DNA from: Lepisosteus oculatus
Taxonomy: Eukaryota > Chordata > Actinopteri > Semionotiformes > Lepisosteidae
Assembly: GCF_040954835.1 (NCBI RefSeq)
Contig: NC_090698.1
Coordinates: 74,630,284-74,694,283, forward strand
DNA length: 64,000 nucleotides
Reading direction: 5' to 3'
Notes under the pieces: generated by a model
What the model was told of the DNA's origin: nothing
The model's database searches: none
The model's input: the letters and a program-made list of their open reading frames with translations, nothing else
In this document: positions 12,570 to 22,929 of the stretch, one piece after another
Layout of the letters: the number at the start of each line of letters is the position of its first letter
Numbering within the stretch: position 1 is the stretch's first letter
Program-made: the position numbers and the translations under genes

Positions 12570-13480
12570 TGTCAACACGGTGACTCCACCTGTCAAGCGC
12601 GCGTCCGTCTCCGCCAACCGTCCCGAACGACCCCCCGTCCAGCAGAAAGCACACTTCTGGCGTGGAATAATGAGAAATGAACGATCACACTCTTCATCAG
12701 TCCCAAGTCTTCCCCGCGGGGGTACCTGTCAGCACCTCCTCTTACCTGGAGGCGCAAGACCGCCCGAAAACCAGTCTCCTCGCTGCCAGAACCGGCAAAC
12801 CGAGCTCCGCACCCCGACCAGGCTGGCCCTCGAACCAGTGCGAACCCGTCCCTTCCGGACCCGTGCGAGCGAAACCCGCAGCCCAGTCCGCTGCCGGAGA
12901 GTTGCTGGACTTCCGGGATCAGCGGATATTAACACCGCGAGGCAAACGGGCCGCAAGCACTTAAAGAGCTCGTGTCCTGATTTGATTACAGCCAGCACGA
13001 GGCTCAGGACGGGTGGGGAGGGGGCTCCCGCCGGGCTCCCCTGCAGTCAGACCCGGGCTGGCCGAGGCTGACACTTTCCAGCGACTGTCAAGCTGTTTCT
13101 TGAGCCAACATGGCGCCCACAGGGCTGCAGTTGCCTGGCTGCGAGTGTGTTCTTTGGTTGGCTGTCCTCGGAAGAGGAGACGGTGTCGCATCTAGACAAA
13201 CCGGACAGACAGCTGTCTGGGCTCTTCCTTCTGTGAAAATATCTGTAAAGCTTTAATTAGATAGTTCTCGGAAGAGCATATATGGAAAAAGAGTTCAATC
13301 ACTTCTAGTCGTCACTTAACATTACAGCGTCATTTTAGGTCACGCGTGTTTCTGCAGTCTGTAGCCTCCTGTATTAACCCTTCAGCAGGCGCGCGCAGGG
13401 GTGATCCACCCGAAACGGCCGCGGTTGCCTTAGCTACAGTCGCGTGGATAGTAAGAGGCTCGGGGACTCTCCTGCGGTGT
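12570..13480. promoter_or_regulatory. CpG-rich promoter region, possibly bidirectional
   Basis: CG dinucleotides are markedly denser than in the flanks. The region covers the inferred noncoding first exon of the minus-strand TMEM127-like gene and continues rightwards to a CpG cluster at 13380-13440, ahead of a possible plus-strand exon at 13491. It is assigned as a promoter by composition and position only. Confidence 0.5.
12746..12965 (-). other. probable noncoding exon 1 of the TMEM127-like gene
   Basis: On the minus strand a consensus donor (tccag then gtaagag) occurs with the exon ending at 12746. It pairs with the acceptor just before the start codon at 10847. A noncoding first exon is the known arrangement in human TMEM127. 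The upstream boundary (transcription start) is a guess. Confidence 0.5.
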
Positions 13481-13490
13481 TGAGGTCCAA

Positions 13491-13625
13491 ATGGAGCCCG
13501 CTCTCAGGTTACAGGAGTGGTTGTTTGAGGGGTCCGGGTTTGTAGTGTATAACTGGACTGATGTTTTAAGGGAACTTGAGCTGCAGTCAGCGCAATTCCT
13601 GTTCCAGTGGGAACAAGCATGTACG
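13491..13625 (+). other. possible orphan first exon
   Basis: An ATG in good context (ccaaatgg) opens a frame of about 45 codons with ordinary, non-repetitive composition (starts MEPALRLQEW). It sits just downstream of a CpG-rich stretch and runs into a minisatellite at about 13680. A weak donor (gtacgc) is at 13621. I find no continuing exon before ddrgk1 and cannot name a family. It may be non-coding. Confidence 0.2.
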
Positions 13626-13679
13626 CCAAACCTTGACACCCTGTGTCACACTTATAACATATACTTATATTCATATTGC

Positions 13680-14110
13680 ATATACCCTCTACACCCTGTA
13701 CCCCAACCCCCTAAACTACTACATCCTGTACCCCAAACCCCTACAGCACTCCACCTTGTACCCCAAAACCCTTATAGTACTACACCCTGTATCCCAACCC
13801 CCTAAACTACTACACCCTGTACCCCAAATCCCCACAGCACTACACCCTGTATCCCAACCCCCTAAACTACTACACCCTGTACCCCAAACCCCCACAGCAC
13901 TCCACCCTGTATCCCAACCCCCTAAACTACTACACCCTGTACCCCAAACCCCTTATAGTACTACAACCTGTACCCCAAACCCCCACAGCACTACACCCTG
14001 TACCTCAAGCCCCTAAACTACTACACCCTGTACCCCAAACCCCCACAGCACTACACCCTGTACCTCAAGCCCCTAAACTACTAGACCCTGTACCGCAAAC
14101 CCCCACAGCA
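13680..14110. repeat. minisatellite, ~28-bp half units
   Basis: C-rich copies of ctacaccctgtaccccaa alternating with 'cccctaaacta' and 'cccccacagca', so a 56-60-bp two-part unit. It lies downstream of the ddrgk1 polyadenylation signal. Confidence 0.9.
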
Positions 14111-14205
14111 CCACTGTGCATTATATCCTAATCCTCTAAACCTCACCCAGCAGCCCAATCACGCAGACAGAGGAGTCCAGTCTGAGAAAAGATAAATATT
14201 CTGCA

Positions 14206-14211
14206 TTTATT
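14206..14211 (-). terminator. ddrgk1 polyadenylation signal
   Basis: tttatt on the plus strand reads AATAAA on the minus strand, 69 bases past the ddrgk1 stop codon. Confidence 0.7.
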
Positions 14212-14279
14212 GAAACACACATTAGCACAGAACATGGAAGCAGTCTGGTGGGGACCGCCGCTGGCTCCGACAGGGGGCC

Positions 14280-17200
14280 TCAGGCTGTGAGGGGGGTCTC
14301 GGGCGCGAGCCTGATGAGGGAGTTGCTGGCCTGGGCAAGCTCCGCGATGGACACACGCCCGCGCTGCTTGATGAACCGAGCCACTGCCGACAGCTCTGCT
14401 GGCGTGATGTAGATAAACTTCCCTCGGTCATCTATCACCCCTGAGAGAGGGGGAGAGAGCACAGAAATCACATGTGATCCTCGTACCTGCAGCCGGGGCA
14501 GCACAGGTGAGCAGGCACATATTCGAGGACCGCAGTGCACACGCACACCGGAGCCAATACACCTGCTGCTCACAAACAGCCAAGGGATGCAGGATGAAAC
14601 AGCAGCATCAGACTCTTTCTGACATGAGCCTCGCCCTGACTCACCTGTCACTCAGGGCCAGCTGCCATGGAAACACTATGATAGGAAGCCCTCATCACCT
14701 GCAGGCAATTTTCATCGAGGCCTGCATCAGGTGGTGCCAAATATTTGAGGTCTATTGGACAATGCTCAGTGCTCTGGTGTAGAGTCTTCTCTCGAGGTGC
14801 TCTGGTGTCTCACTCATGTTTCTCCCTGGATGCTCGTCCAGAGGCTCGCCCTGACCACGACTTTGCTTGAACCATGCTTGTTTGGCTTTGGATCCTCCCT
14901 GTACTTCGCTACCGTGTTTTTCTGGCTCTGACTGCTGCATTGTTGGACAACAACCCTGGATTGTGAACCTGACTCCCCAGTCTCTCATGCACTGGGCCTG
15001 TCTGTGAGCTCATCACTGCTCAACCTGATTCACCTTAAGAAGCAGGTATATAAAAAAAAAAAAACACCACCAAGAAGAAACAAAGCTTACCTGTTAGAGA
15101 GCCGTCTGCAATAAGGTCCTGTAGCCTGGAGATGGCATCCTAGGCACAGCAGGGGTCAAAGTTCAGTGGCTAACATTCCAACCTGAGCCTCCTCTTTAAT
15201 TTTTCAGTTTCACCCTTCACCCACCCACCATGCCTCTCCTCATCTCACACTGACCTGTGTGCGCATCCCAAAATGAGAGGCCAGGTCTTCCAACAAAACC
15301 ACCTTTGCATTCTGGGAACAGGGAAGAGAGAGGAAGAATGAGAGTGGCCATCACTGATACAGGTGAAAGGACCAGCCCTGAGGCGGACACTGAATGGGCT
15401 GGCACAGGGGGCCCTAGGACTGCGTGGCCAGTGGGGAGAAAAGGCAGAGGAGGGAATGGTGGTCACTAGGGGAGAAGGAGATCCTGCTGTTTAGAGTCGA
15501 GGACAGAGGACAGGCTCACCTTGATGTACTCGATAAACTCCTGCAGCAGGCTATGAGTCTGAAAGCAGAAAATAAACAGTGAGAAATGAGCATATCTGTC
15601 AGGCCCTGCTCCTCCACGGTGAAGGTCTCAGTCAGTCGGTACCTCCTGCTCAGTGAGCGTATCTGTCAGGCCCTGCTCCTCCACGGTGAAGGTCTCCTTC
15701 AGCTTCAGGTACTCCTCATGTTCCCGACGCTCCTGTTCCTCCCGCGTTCGCTGCTCCTCCTCCGCCTGAAACCATGGCAACAGTCAGCAGAGTGTCAGAG
15801 CCGCTGCGCCCAGCAGAGCGTCAGTGCTAGATCACGAGCACGGGGGTGTCGGGGCGTCAGGGTGTCGGCAGCACCTTCCTCTGCTCCTCCAGTCTCTCTC
15901 TCTCCTCCTCCCTCCTCCTCTCTTCCTCTCTCAGCTGCTGGGTTCGTTTCCGCTCCTCCCGGTCCTCCAGTTCAGCCTGAAACACCAGACAGCCGGTCAG
16001 CAGCGCCCACCCCGGATGCCACAGTGCGACAAGACAGCAACCGAAGCAGGACAGTGAGGCTGGAAAGGGAGGCCTCGCCCAGTGGAGGCCGAGCGTCTTG
16101 GGTCAGCCTGCTGCAGGTCCTTACGTCTGCTGCTGGAGAGCAGAGCCCCACTGGGCCCCCAGGTGAGCCGACAGGAGTGCCCACCGTCTGTATGGGACTG
16201 CACCATCAAGTCCCGCGTGTCAGAATGTACACACCTCAATCACTTAAAATCACATGCAGTGATTTCATCAGCTTGTTCATTTAAAATGAACAAATACCAC
16301 ACAAGGCCTGTTTGCTGCCTTGTTGCTCACTTCATACTGCACTTCTAGAGAAAGACTTGAGCTGCTGAATGTCCATCCATCCGTTCCTTACGGATTCTCC
16401 CAATTCTGGGCCGCAGGGGAGCCGGAGCCTATCCTAGCAAGCATCAGGTGCAAGGCAGGACACCCTGGATTGCAATTTCCCTCACGGGATCAATAAAGTA
16501 TCTATCTATCTATTGATCGCTAGTTCACTGCAGGACAGACAGACACACTCACTCCATGGCCAACTCCCAGGAGCGACGAGCTCGGAAGATCAGGAAACAA
16601 AGGAGAAAGGGGACCGGAGAGCCTCTCACCTCTCTCTGCGCTCTCCTGGCCTGCTTCTCCTCCAGCTTCCTCTGCTTCTTCGCCCCCACCTTCTCCGCAC
16701 CCAGGAGCTGAGGATGCTCCTCCAGGTCCTGCTCCTCCCCGTTGCTGTCCTCTGGGAGATCAGAGACACCCAGCTCAGCTCTCTACTCCTGGATCTGCCC
16801 CAGCGTTTCCACAGACACGCAGCTCAGCTCTCTACTCCTGGAGCTGCCCCAGCGTTTCCACAGACACCCAGCTCAGCTCTCTACTCCTGGAGCTGCCCCA
16901 GCGTTTCCACAGACACCCAGCTCAGCTCTCTACTCCTGGAGCTGCCCCAGCGTTTCCACAGACACCCAGCTCAGCTCTCTATTCCTGGAGCTGCCCCAGC
17001 GTTTCCACAGACACGCAGCTCAGTTCTCTACTCCTGGAGCTGCCCCAGCGTTTCCACAGACACCCAGCTCAGCTCTCTACTCCTGGAGCTGCCCCAGCGT
17101 TTCCACAGACACCCAGCTCAGCTCTCTACTCCTGGAGCTGCCCCAGCGTTTCCACAGACACCCAGCTCAGCTCTCTACTCCTGGAGCTGCCCCAGCGTTT

Positions 17201-19706
17201 CCACAGACACCCAGCTCAGCTCTCTATTCCTGGAGTTGCCCCAGCGTTTCCACAGACACCCAGCTCAGCTCTCTACTCCTGGAGCTGCCCCAGCGTTTCC
17301 ACAGACACCCAGCTCAGCTCTCTACTCCTGGATCTGCCCCAGCGTTTCCACAGACACGCAGCTCAGCTCTCTACTCCTGGAGCTGCCCCAGCGTTTCCAC
17401 AGACACCCAGCTCAGCTCTCTACTCCTGGATCTGCCCCAGCGTTTCCACAGACACGCAGCTCAGCTCTCTACTCCTGGAGCTGCCCCAGCGTTTCCACAG
17501 ACACGCAGCTCAGCTCTCTACTCCTGGAGCTGCCCCAGCGTTTCCACAGACACGCAGCTCAGCTCTCTACTCCTGGAGCTGCCCCAGCGTTTCCACAGAC
17601 ACGCAGCTCAGTTCTCTACTCCTGGATCTGTCCCAGCATTTCCACCACTGACATTAATTATTCCATTACACACAGTGTAATTACAGTCCACACAGGACAC
17701 AGTATGCACTGTACAACAGATACACACAGGACAGAACCAACAGGACAGATGCACACTGAACAATACACACAGGACAGGTGCACACTGTACACACGGGACA
17801 GGTGCACACTGTACACACGGGACAGGTGCACACTGTACACACGGGACAGGTGCACACTGTACACTCGGGACAGGTGCACAGGGGGTGTCGTACCCAGGTC
17901 AGGCGCGTCTCGCTGAGCACGCCGCTGTGCTGTCACTCGGGCGTTGAGGTTCCTGCGGCGGCGAGGCATTCCTGCAGGGCGGTCTTCCGCCACAGGGGGG
18001 CGAGCTCGAGCCTGCACATCCTGCCTGTGATCCCTGTCCGCTGGGAGAGAGAAATTCAGATTTCGACAGCGTCTCCCTCACAGAAGACACGCAGCATCAG
18101 TCCGCTGTCCCAGCAGCGCCGACAGTTTGGGGACAAGCCCGCCCCTCCATCACCAGGCAGAGTTTAGAGATCAGAGCTTCCCCTGGCCCCAGCCTCGGCC
18201 AGCTCCTGCTCCAGCTGACTCACGAAGCCCCGGGTTCACTCACCACTCCTCTCCGAGGTGTTCTCAGTTCGGAAGCTTTCAATTTACCTACAAACAGTCT
18301 GAGGAAACGTCAAACCGTAAAGTCCAATTAGTCGAGTCCAGCAGTCCTGCCCAGCTCTTTATAAAGCTGTGTGACAGTGCAGTCCACCTCCAGACCCGCA
18401 GGCTTCACTAGGCTCTTGAAAGCACTGACAGCAGGGGTTCTGACCCGATCAGTGGTGCCGTCTCTGAGACACACTGGGACACTGAGCAGCAGGGGTGAGA
18501 CTGGTCTGGTTCTGACCCGATCAGTGGTGCCGTCTCTGAGACACATTGGGACACAGTACACCAGGGGTGAGACTGGTTTGGTTCTGACCCGATCAGTGGT
18601 GCCGTCTCTGAGACACACTGGGACACTGAGCAGCAGGGGTGAGACTGGTCTGGTTCTGACCCGATCAGTGGTGCCGTCTCTGAGACACATTGGGACACAG
18701 TACACCAGGGGTGAGACTGGTCTGGTTCTGACCCGATCAGTGGTGCTGTCTCTGAGACACATTGGGACACAGTACACCAGGGGTGAGACTGGTCTGGTTC
18801 TGACCCGATCAGTGGTGCTGTCCCTGAGACACACTGGGACACTGAGCAGCAGGGGTGAGACTGGTCTGGTTCTGACCCGATCAGTGGTGCCATCTCTGAG
18901 ACACATTGGGACACAGTACACCAGGGGTGAGACTGGTTTGGTTCTGACCCGATCAGTGGTGCCGTCTCTGAGACACATTGGGACACAGTACACCAGGGGT
19001 GAGACTGGTCTGGTTCTGACCCGATCAGTGGTGCTGTCTCTGAGACACATTGGGACACAGTACACCAGGGGTGAGACTGGTCTGGTTCTGACCCGATCAG
19101 TGGTGCTGTCCCTGAGACACACTGGGACACTGAGCAGCAGGGGTGAGACTGGTCTGGTTCTGACCCGATCAGTGGTGCCGTCTCTGAGACACACTGGGAC
19201 ACTGAGCAGCAGGGGTGAGACTGGTCTGGTTCTGACCCGATCAGTTCTGCTCTCTGAGAGACAGTACACCAGGGGTGAGACTGGTCTGGTTCTGACCCGA
19301 TCAGTTCTGCTCTCTGAGAGACAGTACACCAGGGGTGAGACTGGTCTGGTTCTGACCCGATCAGTTCTGCTCTCTGAGAGACAGTACACCAGGGGTGAGA
19401 CTGGTCCGGCGAGAGACCAATACACCTCCTTCAACCTCCTGCAGGGGTGACCGTCACTCCCGGAGCGCTTTCCAGACACGCACCGACGTCTCTTCCGAAA
19501 GAAGCCGTGAAATTCCTGGATCTCTCTGTCTGCTCTCTGACAGTCCAGCCGAGTCCCGCCCCCGGGGCAGAGCGCTCCCCCCGTCCCCCAGCTCCCCTGG
19601 CCCCGCCGCAGAGCTCACCCTGCTCCGCCTGGCCGCGCACTTTCACGGCGAACACGATCAGCACGGCGAGGATGGCCGCCGCGACGGCGTACAGCACCGC
19701 GTCCAT
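14280..19706 (-). CDS. ddrgk1: DDRGK domain-containing protein 1 (UFBP1)
   Basis: Nine coding exons on the minus strand: 19706-19619, 18040-17894, 16751-16630, 15976-15875, 15765-15643, 15558-15520, 15311-15255, 15139-15091 and 14440-14280. They total 888 nt, 295 aa (human 314). An N-terminal membrane anchor is at about residues 2-22, followed by an Arg-rich segment and a long charged Glu/Arg coiled coil (about 85-190). The C-terminal winged-helix/PCI-like region carries the name-giving DDRGK at 246-250 and the signature [17 protein letters not shown]. The family protein is an ER-anchored adaptor that, with UFL1, directs UFM1 conjugation, and acts in ER-phagy and ribosome quality control. I chose the start MDAVLYAV, not an in-frame ATG 13 codons upstream, so that the anchor lies at the N-terminus. 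Introns 1-3 hold large minisatellites. Confidence 0.95.
15588..15630 (-). repeat. intronic duplicate of ddrgk1 exon 5 end
   Basis: Nearly identical to 15655-15697, offset 67 bp. The copy carries codons from the 3' part of exon 5 (for example cctccacggtgaaggtctc on the plus strand) and lies just beyond that exon's splice donor, inside intron 5. If read through the donor, the frame stops before the copy, so it should not add protein. Confidence 0.85.
16366..16505. mobile_element. dispersed fish repeat fragment (LINE-associated)
   Basis: Contains gccggagcctatcctagcaa and an 'aaggcaggacaccctgga' element, the hallmark of a very common fish interspersed repeat. It ends in (tatc)n at 16499-16513. 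It lies in ddrgk1 intron 3. The family assignment is from memory of the motif. Confidence 0.55.
16763..17645. repeat. 49-bp minisatellite, ~18 copies
   Basis: Units share gctgccccagcgtttccaca and ctcagctctctactcctgga, with sites alternating cacccag and cacgcag. The array begins about 12 bases beyond the ddrgk1 exon 3 acceptor (minus strand), inside intron 2. The plus-strand frames of 312-467 codons are artefacts. Confidence 0.95.
17700..17890. repeat. 24-bp minisatellite
   Basis: Copies of acacgggacaggtgcacact adjoining the ddrgk1 exon 2 donor. About five units are near-perfect, with a more diverged left side. Confidence 0.85.
18434..19405. repeat. 72-bp minisatellite, ~13 units
   Basis: Units contain tctgacccgatcagtggtg and aggggtgagactggt. 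About ten 72-bp copies are followed by three 60-bp copies with an internal deletion (gatcagttctgctctctgag). Within the 72-bp copies, two middle variants alternate (gacactgagcagcagg and gacacagtacaccagg). The array fills ddrgk1 intron 1 and is open on both strands. Confidence 0.95.
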
Positions 19707-19709
19707 GTC

Positions 19710-19830
19710 CAGCGTCTGTAGCCTCTTCTTCGCGTCCTCCCACACGTGACAGGAACCCGCCGGTCCACGTCAACCCGCTTCAGTCACACCCCCCTCACGT
19801 GATCTCAGGAGGGCCCGGATGCCCGACTCG
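19710..19830 (-). promoter_or_regulatory. ddrgk1 5' UTR and core promoter region
   Basis: Immediately 5' of the ddrgk1 start and moderately GC-rich, with no TATA-like element evident. It is assigned by position only. Confidence 0.35.
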
Positions 19831-19995
19831 GGGTTTCTCTGGTGGCCCCTGCTGGCCAGAGGGACTTACAACAACAAGAGGCGTTTCGATACCGTTTCGC
19901 TCCGTGCACTGCACAATCAAAATTTCATTCCATGTAGTGCTGTGAATGATTTTATTAAATAAACAAAGATCCATTAAACCATACAAGTGTTTTAA

Positions 19996-20060
19996 AATTC
20001 AAACAGCTTTATTGGCATGACTGATAATTCATGGTGTTTATAAAGCAATAACAACGGGAC
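19996..20060 (-). mobile_element. retrotransposon 3' tail, inverted
   Basis: aaattcaaacagctttattg followed by gcatgactgataattcatgg is the reverse complement of the LINE tail found at 8267, 28365 and 31310. Confidence 0.7.
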
Positions 20061-20112
20061 ATACATATTCACAGTTAAAAAATATAGAGAACTACAGATA
20101 CTGTACTTACAA

Positions 20113-21787
20113 CCTGCAGTGTGACTGTGTGGACAGTGGTCAGTAGTGCAGTGTGACTGTGTGGACAGAGGTCAGACAGCAGTGCAGTGTGATTGTGTGG
20201 ACAGTGGTCAGGCAGCAGTGCAGTGTGATTGTGTGGACAGTGGTCAGCAGTGCAGTGTGACTGTGTGGACAGTGGTCAGCAGTGCAGTGTGACTGTGTGG
20301 ACAGTGGTCAGCAGTGCAGTGTGATTGTGTGGACAGTGGTCAGACACCAGTGCAGTGTGAATGTGGACAGTGGTCAGCAGTGCAGTGTGATTGTGTGGAC
20401 AGTGGTCAGTAGTGCAGTGTGATTGTGTGGACAGTGGTCAGCAGTGCAGTGTGATTGTGTGGACAGTGGTCAGGCAGCAGTGCAGTGTGATTGTGGACAG
20501 TGGTCAGCAGTGCAGTGTGACTGTGGACAGAGGTCAGACAGCAGTGCAGTGTGATTGTGGACAGTGGTCAGCAGTGCAGTGTGACTGTGTGGACAGTGGT
20601 CAGACAGCAGTGCAGTGTGACTGTGTGGACAGTGGTCAGCAGTGCAGTGTGATTGTGGACAGTGGTCAGCAGTGCAGTGTGACTGTGGACAGAGGTCAGA
20701 CAGCAGTGCAGTGTGATTGTGGACAGTGGTCAGCAGTGCAGTGTGACTGTGTGGACAGTGGTCAGACAGCAGTGCAGTGTGACTGTGTGGACAGTGGTCA
20801 GCAGTGCAGTGTGATTGTGGACAGTGGTCAGCAGTGCAGTGTGACTGTGTGGACAGTGGTCAGCAGTGCAGTGTGATTGTGTGGACAGTGGTCAGACAGC
20901 AGTGCAGTGTGATTGTGTGGACAGTGGTCAGCAGTGCAGTGTGACTGTGGACAGAGGTCAGCAGTGCAGTGTGACTGTGTGGACAGTGGTCAGCAGTGCA
21001 GTGTGACTGTGGACAGAGGTCAGCAGTGCAGTGTGATTGTGTGGACAGTGGTCAGCAGTGCAGTGTGACTGTGGACAGAGGTCAGCAGTGCAGTGTGACT
21101 GTGTGGACAGTGGTCAGCAGTGCAGTGTGACTGTGTGGACAGTGGTCAGGCAGCAGTGCAGTGTGATTGTGTGGACAGTGGTCAGCAGTGCAGTGTGACT
21201 GTGTGGACAGAGGTCAGCAGTGCAGTGTGATTGTGTGGACAGTGGTCAGCAGTGCAGTGTGATTGTGTGGACAGTGGTCAGCAGTGCAGTGTGACTGTGT
21301 GGACAGTGGTCAGCAGTGCAGTGTGACTGTGTGGACAGTGGTCAGCAGTGCAGTGTGATTGTGTGGACAGTGGCCAGGCAGCAGTGCAGTGTGACTGTGT
21401 GGACAGTGGTCAGTAGTGCAGTGTGATTGTGTGGACAGTGGTCAGTAGTGCAGTGTGATTGTGTGGACAGTGGTCAGCAGTGCAGTGTGGTTGTGTGGAC
21501 AGTGGCCAGCAGTGCAGTGTGACTGTGTGGACAGTGGTCAGCAGTGCAGTGTGACTGTGTGGACAGTGTTCAGCAGTGCAGTGTGATTGTGTGGACAGTG
21601 GCCAGCAGTGCAGTGTGACTGTGTGGACAGTGGTCAGCAGTGCAGTGTGACTGTGTGGACAGTGGTCAGTAGTGCAGTGTGACTGTGTGGACAGTGGTCA
21701 GCAGTGCAGTGTGACTGTGTGGACAGTGGTCAGCAGTGCAGTGTGATTGTGTGGACAGTGGTCAGACAGCAGTGCAGTGTGATTGTG
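20113..21787. repeat. 32-bp minisatellite, ~50 copies
   Basis: Copies of gtgtggacagtggtcagcag plus tgcagtgtgactgt, with two kinds of variation: gactgt/gattgt, and an extra 4-5 bases in cagacagcag or caggcagcag units. Some units lack 'gt' (28-30 bp). It directly follows the inverted LINE tail. Confidence 0.95.
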
Positions 21788-21789
21788 AT

Positions 21790-22925
21790 GAATTGAGATG
21801 GGACTGTCTCGACCAACTTCTTAAAGTTCCTTAAACGAACAACAGAAGCAACGAGTATAAACAGAGTATATGCAATGGCACATTAAGTGTTTGAGAATGA
21901 ACTAACGTATTTTTGTGTTGAATTGCCCCCGATTCCAGATCAGTGCTCAGACAGCAGTGTCAAGGGGAGTTGAACCAGTGTAAAGATAGTGTTGAACTGC
22001 ACAGCCCTGCAGTCTGGTGCAGCAGCAGGAGGTCAAGGGCTCTGCCACCCTCGTGGCCCTGCACATGCTGCACTGATGAGGGGCAGCTGAGGGTCACATG
22101 CAGCCCCCTCCCTCCCGTGAGAAAGCTTCATCTTCGCCTCATCCCCCCATAAAACCTTATTTCCTGAGCTGTTCTGGTTAGACTTTGCACATCTTTGCGA
22201 ATTCCGGTCTGGCCTTTGTGTTTTTGTTGCTGCTGAGAGGTTTGCCTCTAGCAGTATTGCCCTTGTAAATGTGGACCAGATTCATGTGATAACTGGCATA
22301 ATGCTGGCTCTGGTTTCATGAGGTTTCATGACAGCAGACTCTGGCTTGCGTGACCTGGTTAGAGCAAGTCTTAACCAATCTGACTCCCTGTGCGTTCAAG
22401 CCGCACGTCACAAGACAGGAGGGCTGGCAAAGTTCATCATGTAATGCAAAGAAATAACTCAAGATGTTAAAAAACTATCAAAATGAGCACGCATGTATCG
22501 TCATGAATTAACTCACATTATTATGGCAGTGGTGTGAAGCTACTATTCCAGCCACTGTGTGAGATTGTTTTCATGCAGCAGTTATTGTAATGATTTATGC
22601 TCACAGCTGCACTGTAATGGGAGGTCAAGAAACAATACAAGACTCTCACTCAAGTGGCTCGTGCTTCTTCTTAGGAATCTCTGTAGCATACACAGTGCAG
22701 TGCAGCCCTTTGAATGAAAATGTTCGCTAAATGTAGCCAACAACAAGAATCGGAAGCACAAGCAGGCTGGAGGGGGAGGATCACCTCAGCGACACGATGA
22801 ACTACAGTGTGTATTCCCTCGTCGGGACATTTTCTTCTGTTCCAACACATTGGGATGGGAATCAGCTACTACTGGTGAGGTTTTTCCCCCAGGTTTCGGG
22901 TAAGATATGACCTACATATCATTGG
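21790..22925. other. intergenic, no gene recognised
   Basis: Mostly unique-looking sequence without recognisable exons. A weak tRNA-like element (ggttagagcaag with gcgttcaagccg) lies at about 22358-22408 and could be SINE debris. Confidence 0.45.
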
Positions 22926-22929
22926 AAGA

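Noticed and set aside
16513-17916. Plus-strand frame of 467 codons with a regular repeat
   Set aside because: It is the 49-bp minisatellite antisense to ddrgk1, and its first part overlaps a real ddrgk1 exon on the minus strand.
18328-19479. Long frames on both strands (383 and 359 codons)
   Set aside because: Both come from the 72-bp array, whose length is a multiple of 3. No homology or splice support.
19431-19745. Upstream ATG for ddrgk1 (13 codons before the chosen start)
   Set aside because: It would put a charged segment before the membrane anchor. Family members start directly at the anchor. It cannot be excluded without transcript data.
20113-21787. Possible CRISPR-like array of regular repeats
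   Set aside because: Repeats abut with no unique spacers, the host is a vertebrate, and no cas genes are present. It is a minisatellite.
22346-22420. Possible tRNA gene (ggttagagcaag ... gcgttcaagccg)
   Set aside because: A- and B-box-like words exist, but no acceptor stem or anticodon arm pairs convincingly. At most SINE debris.
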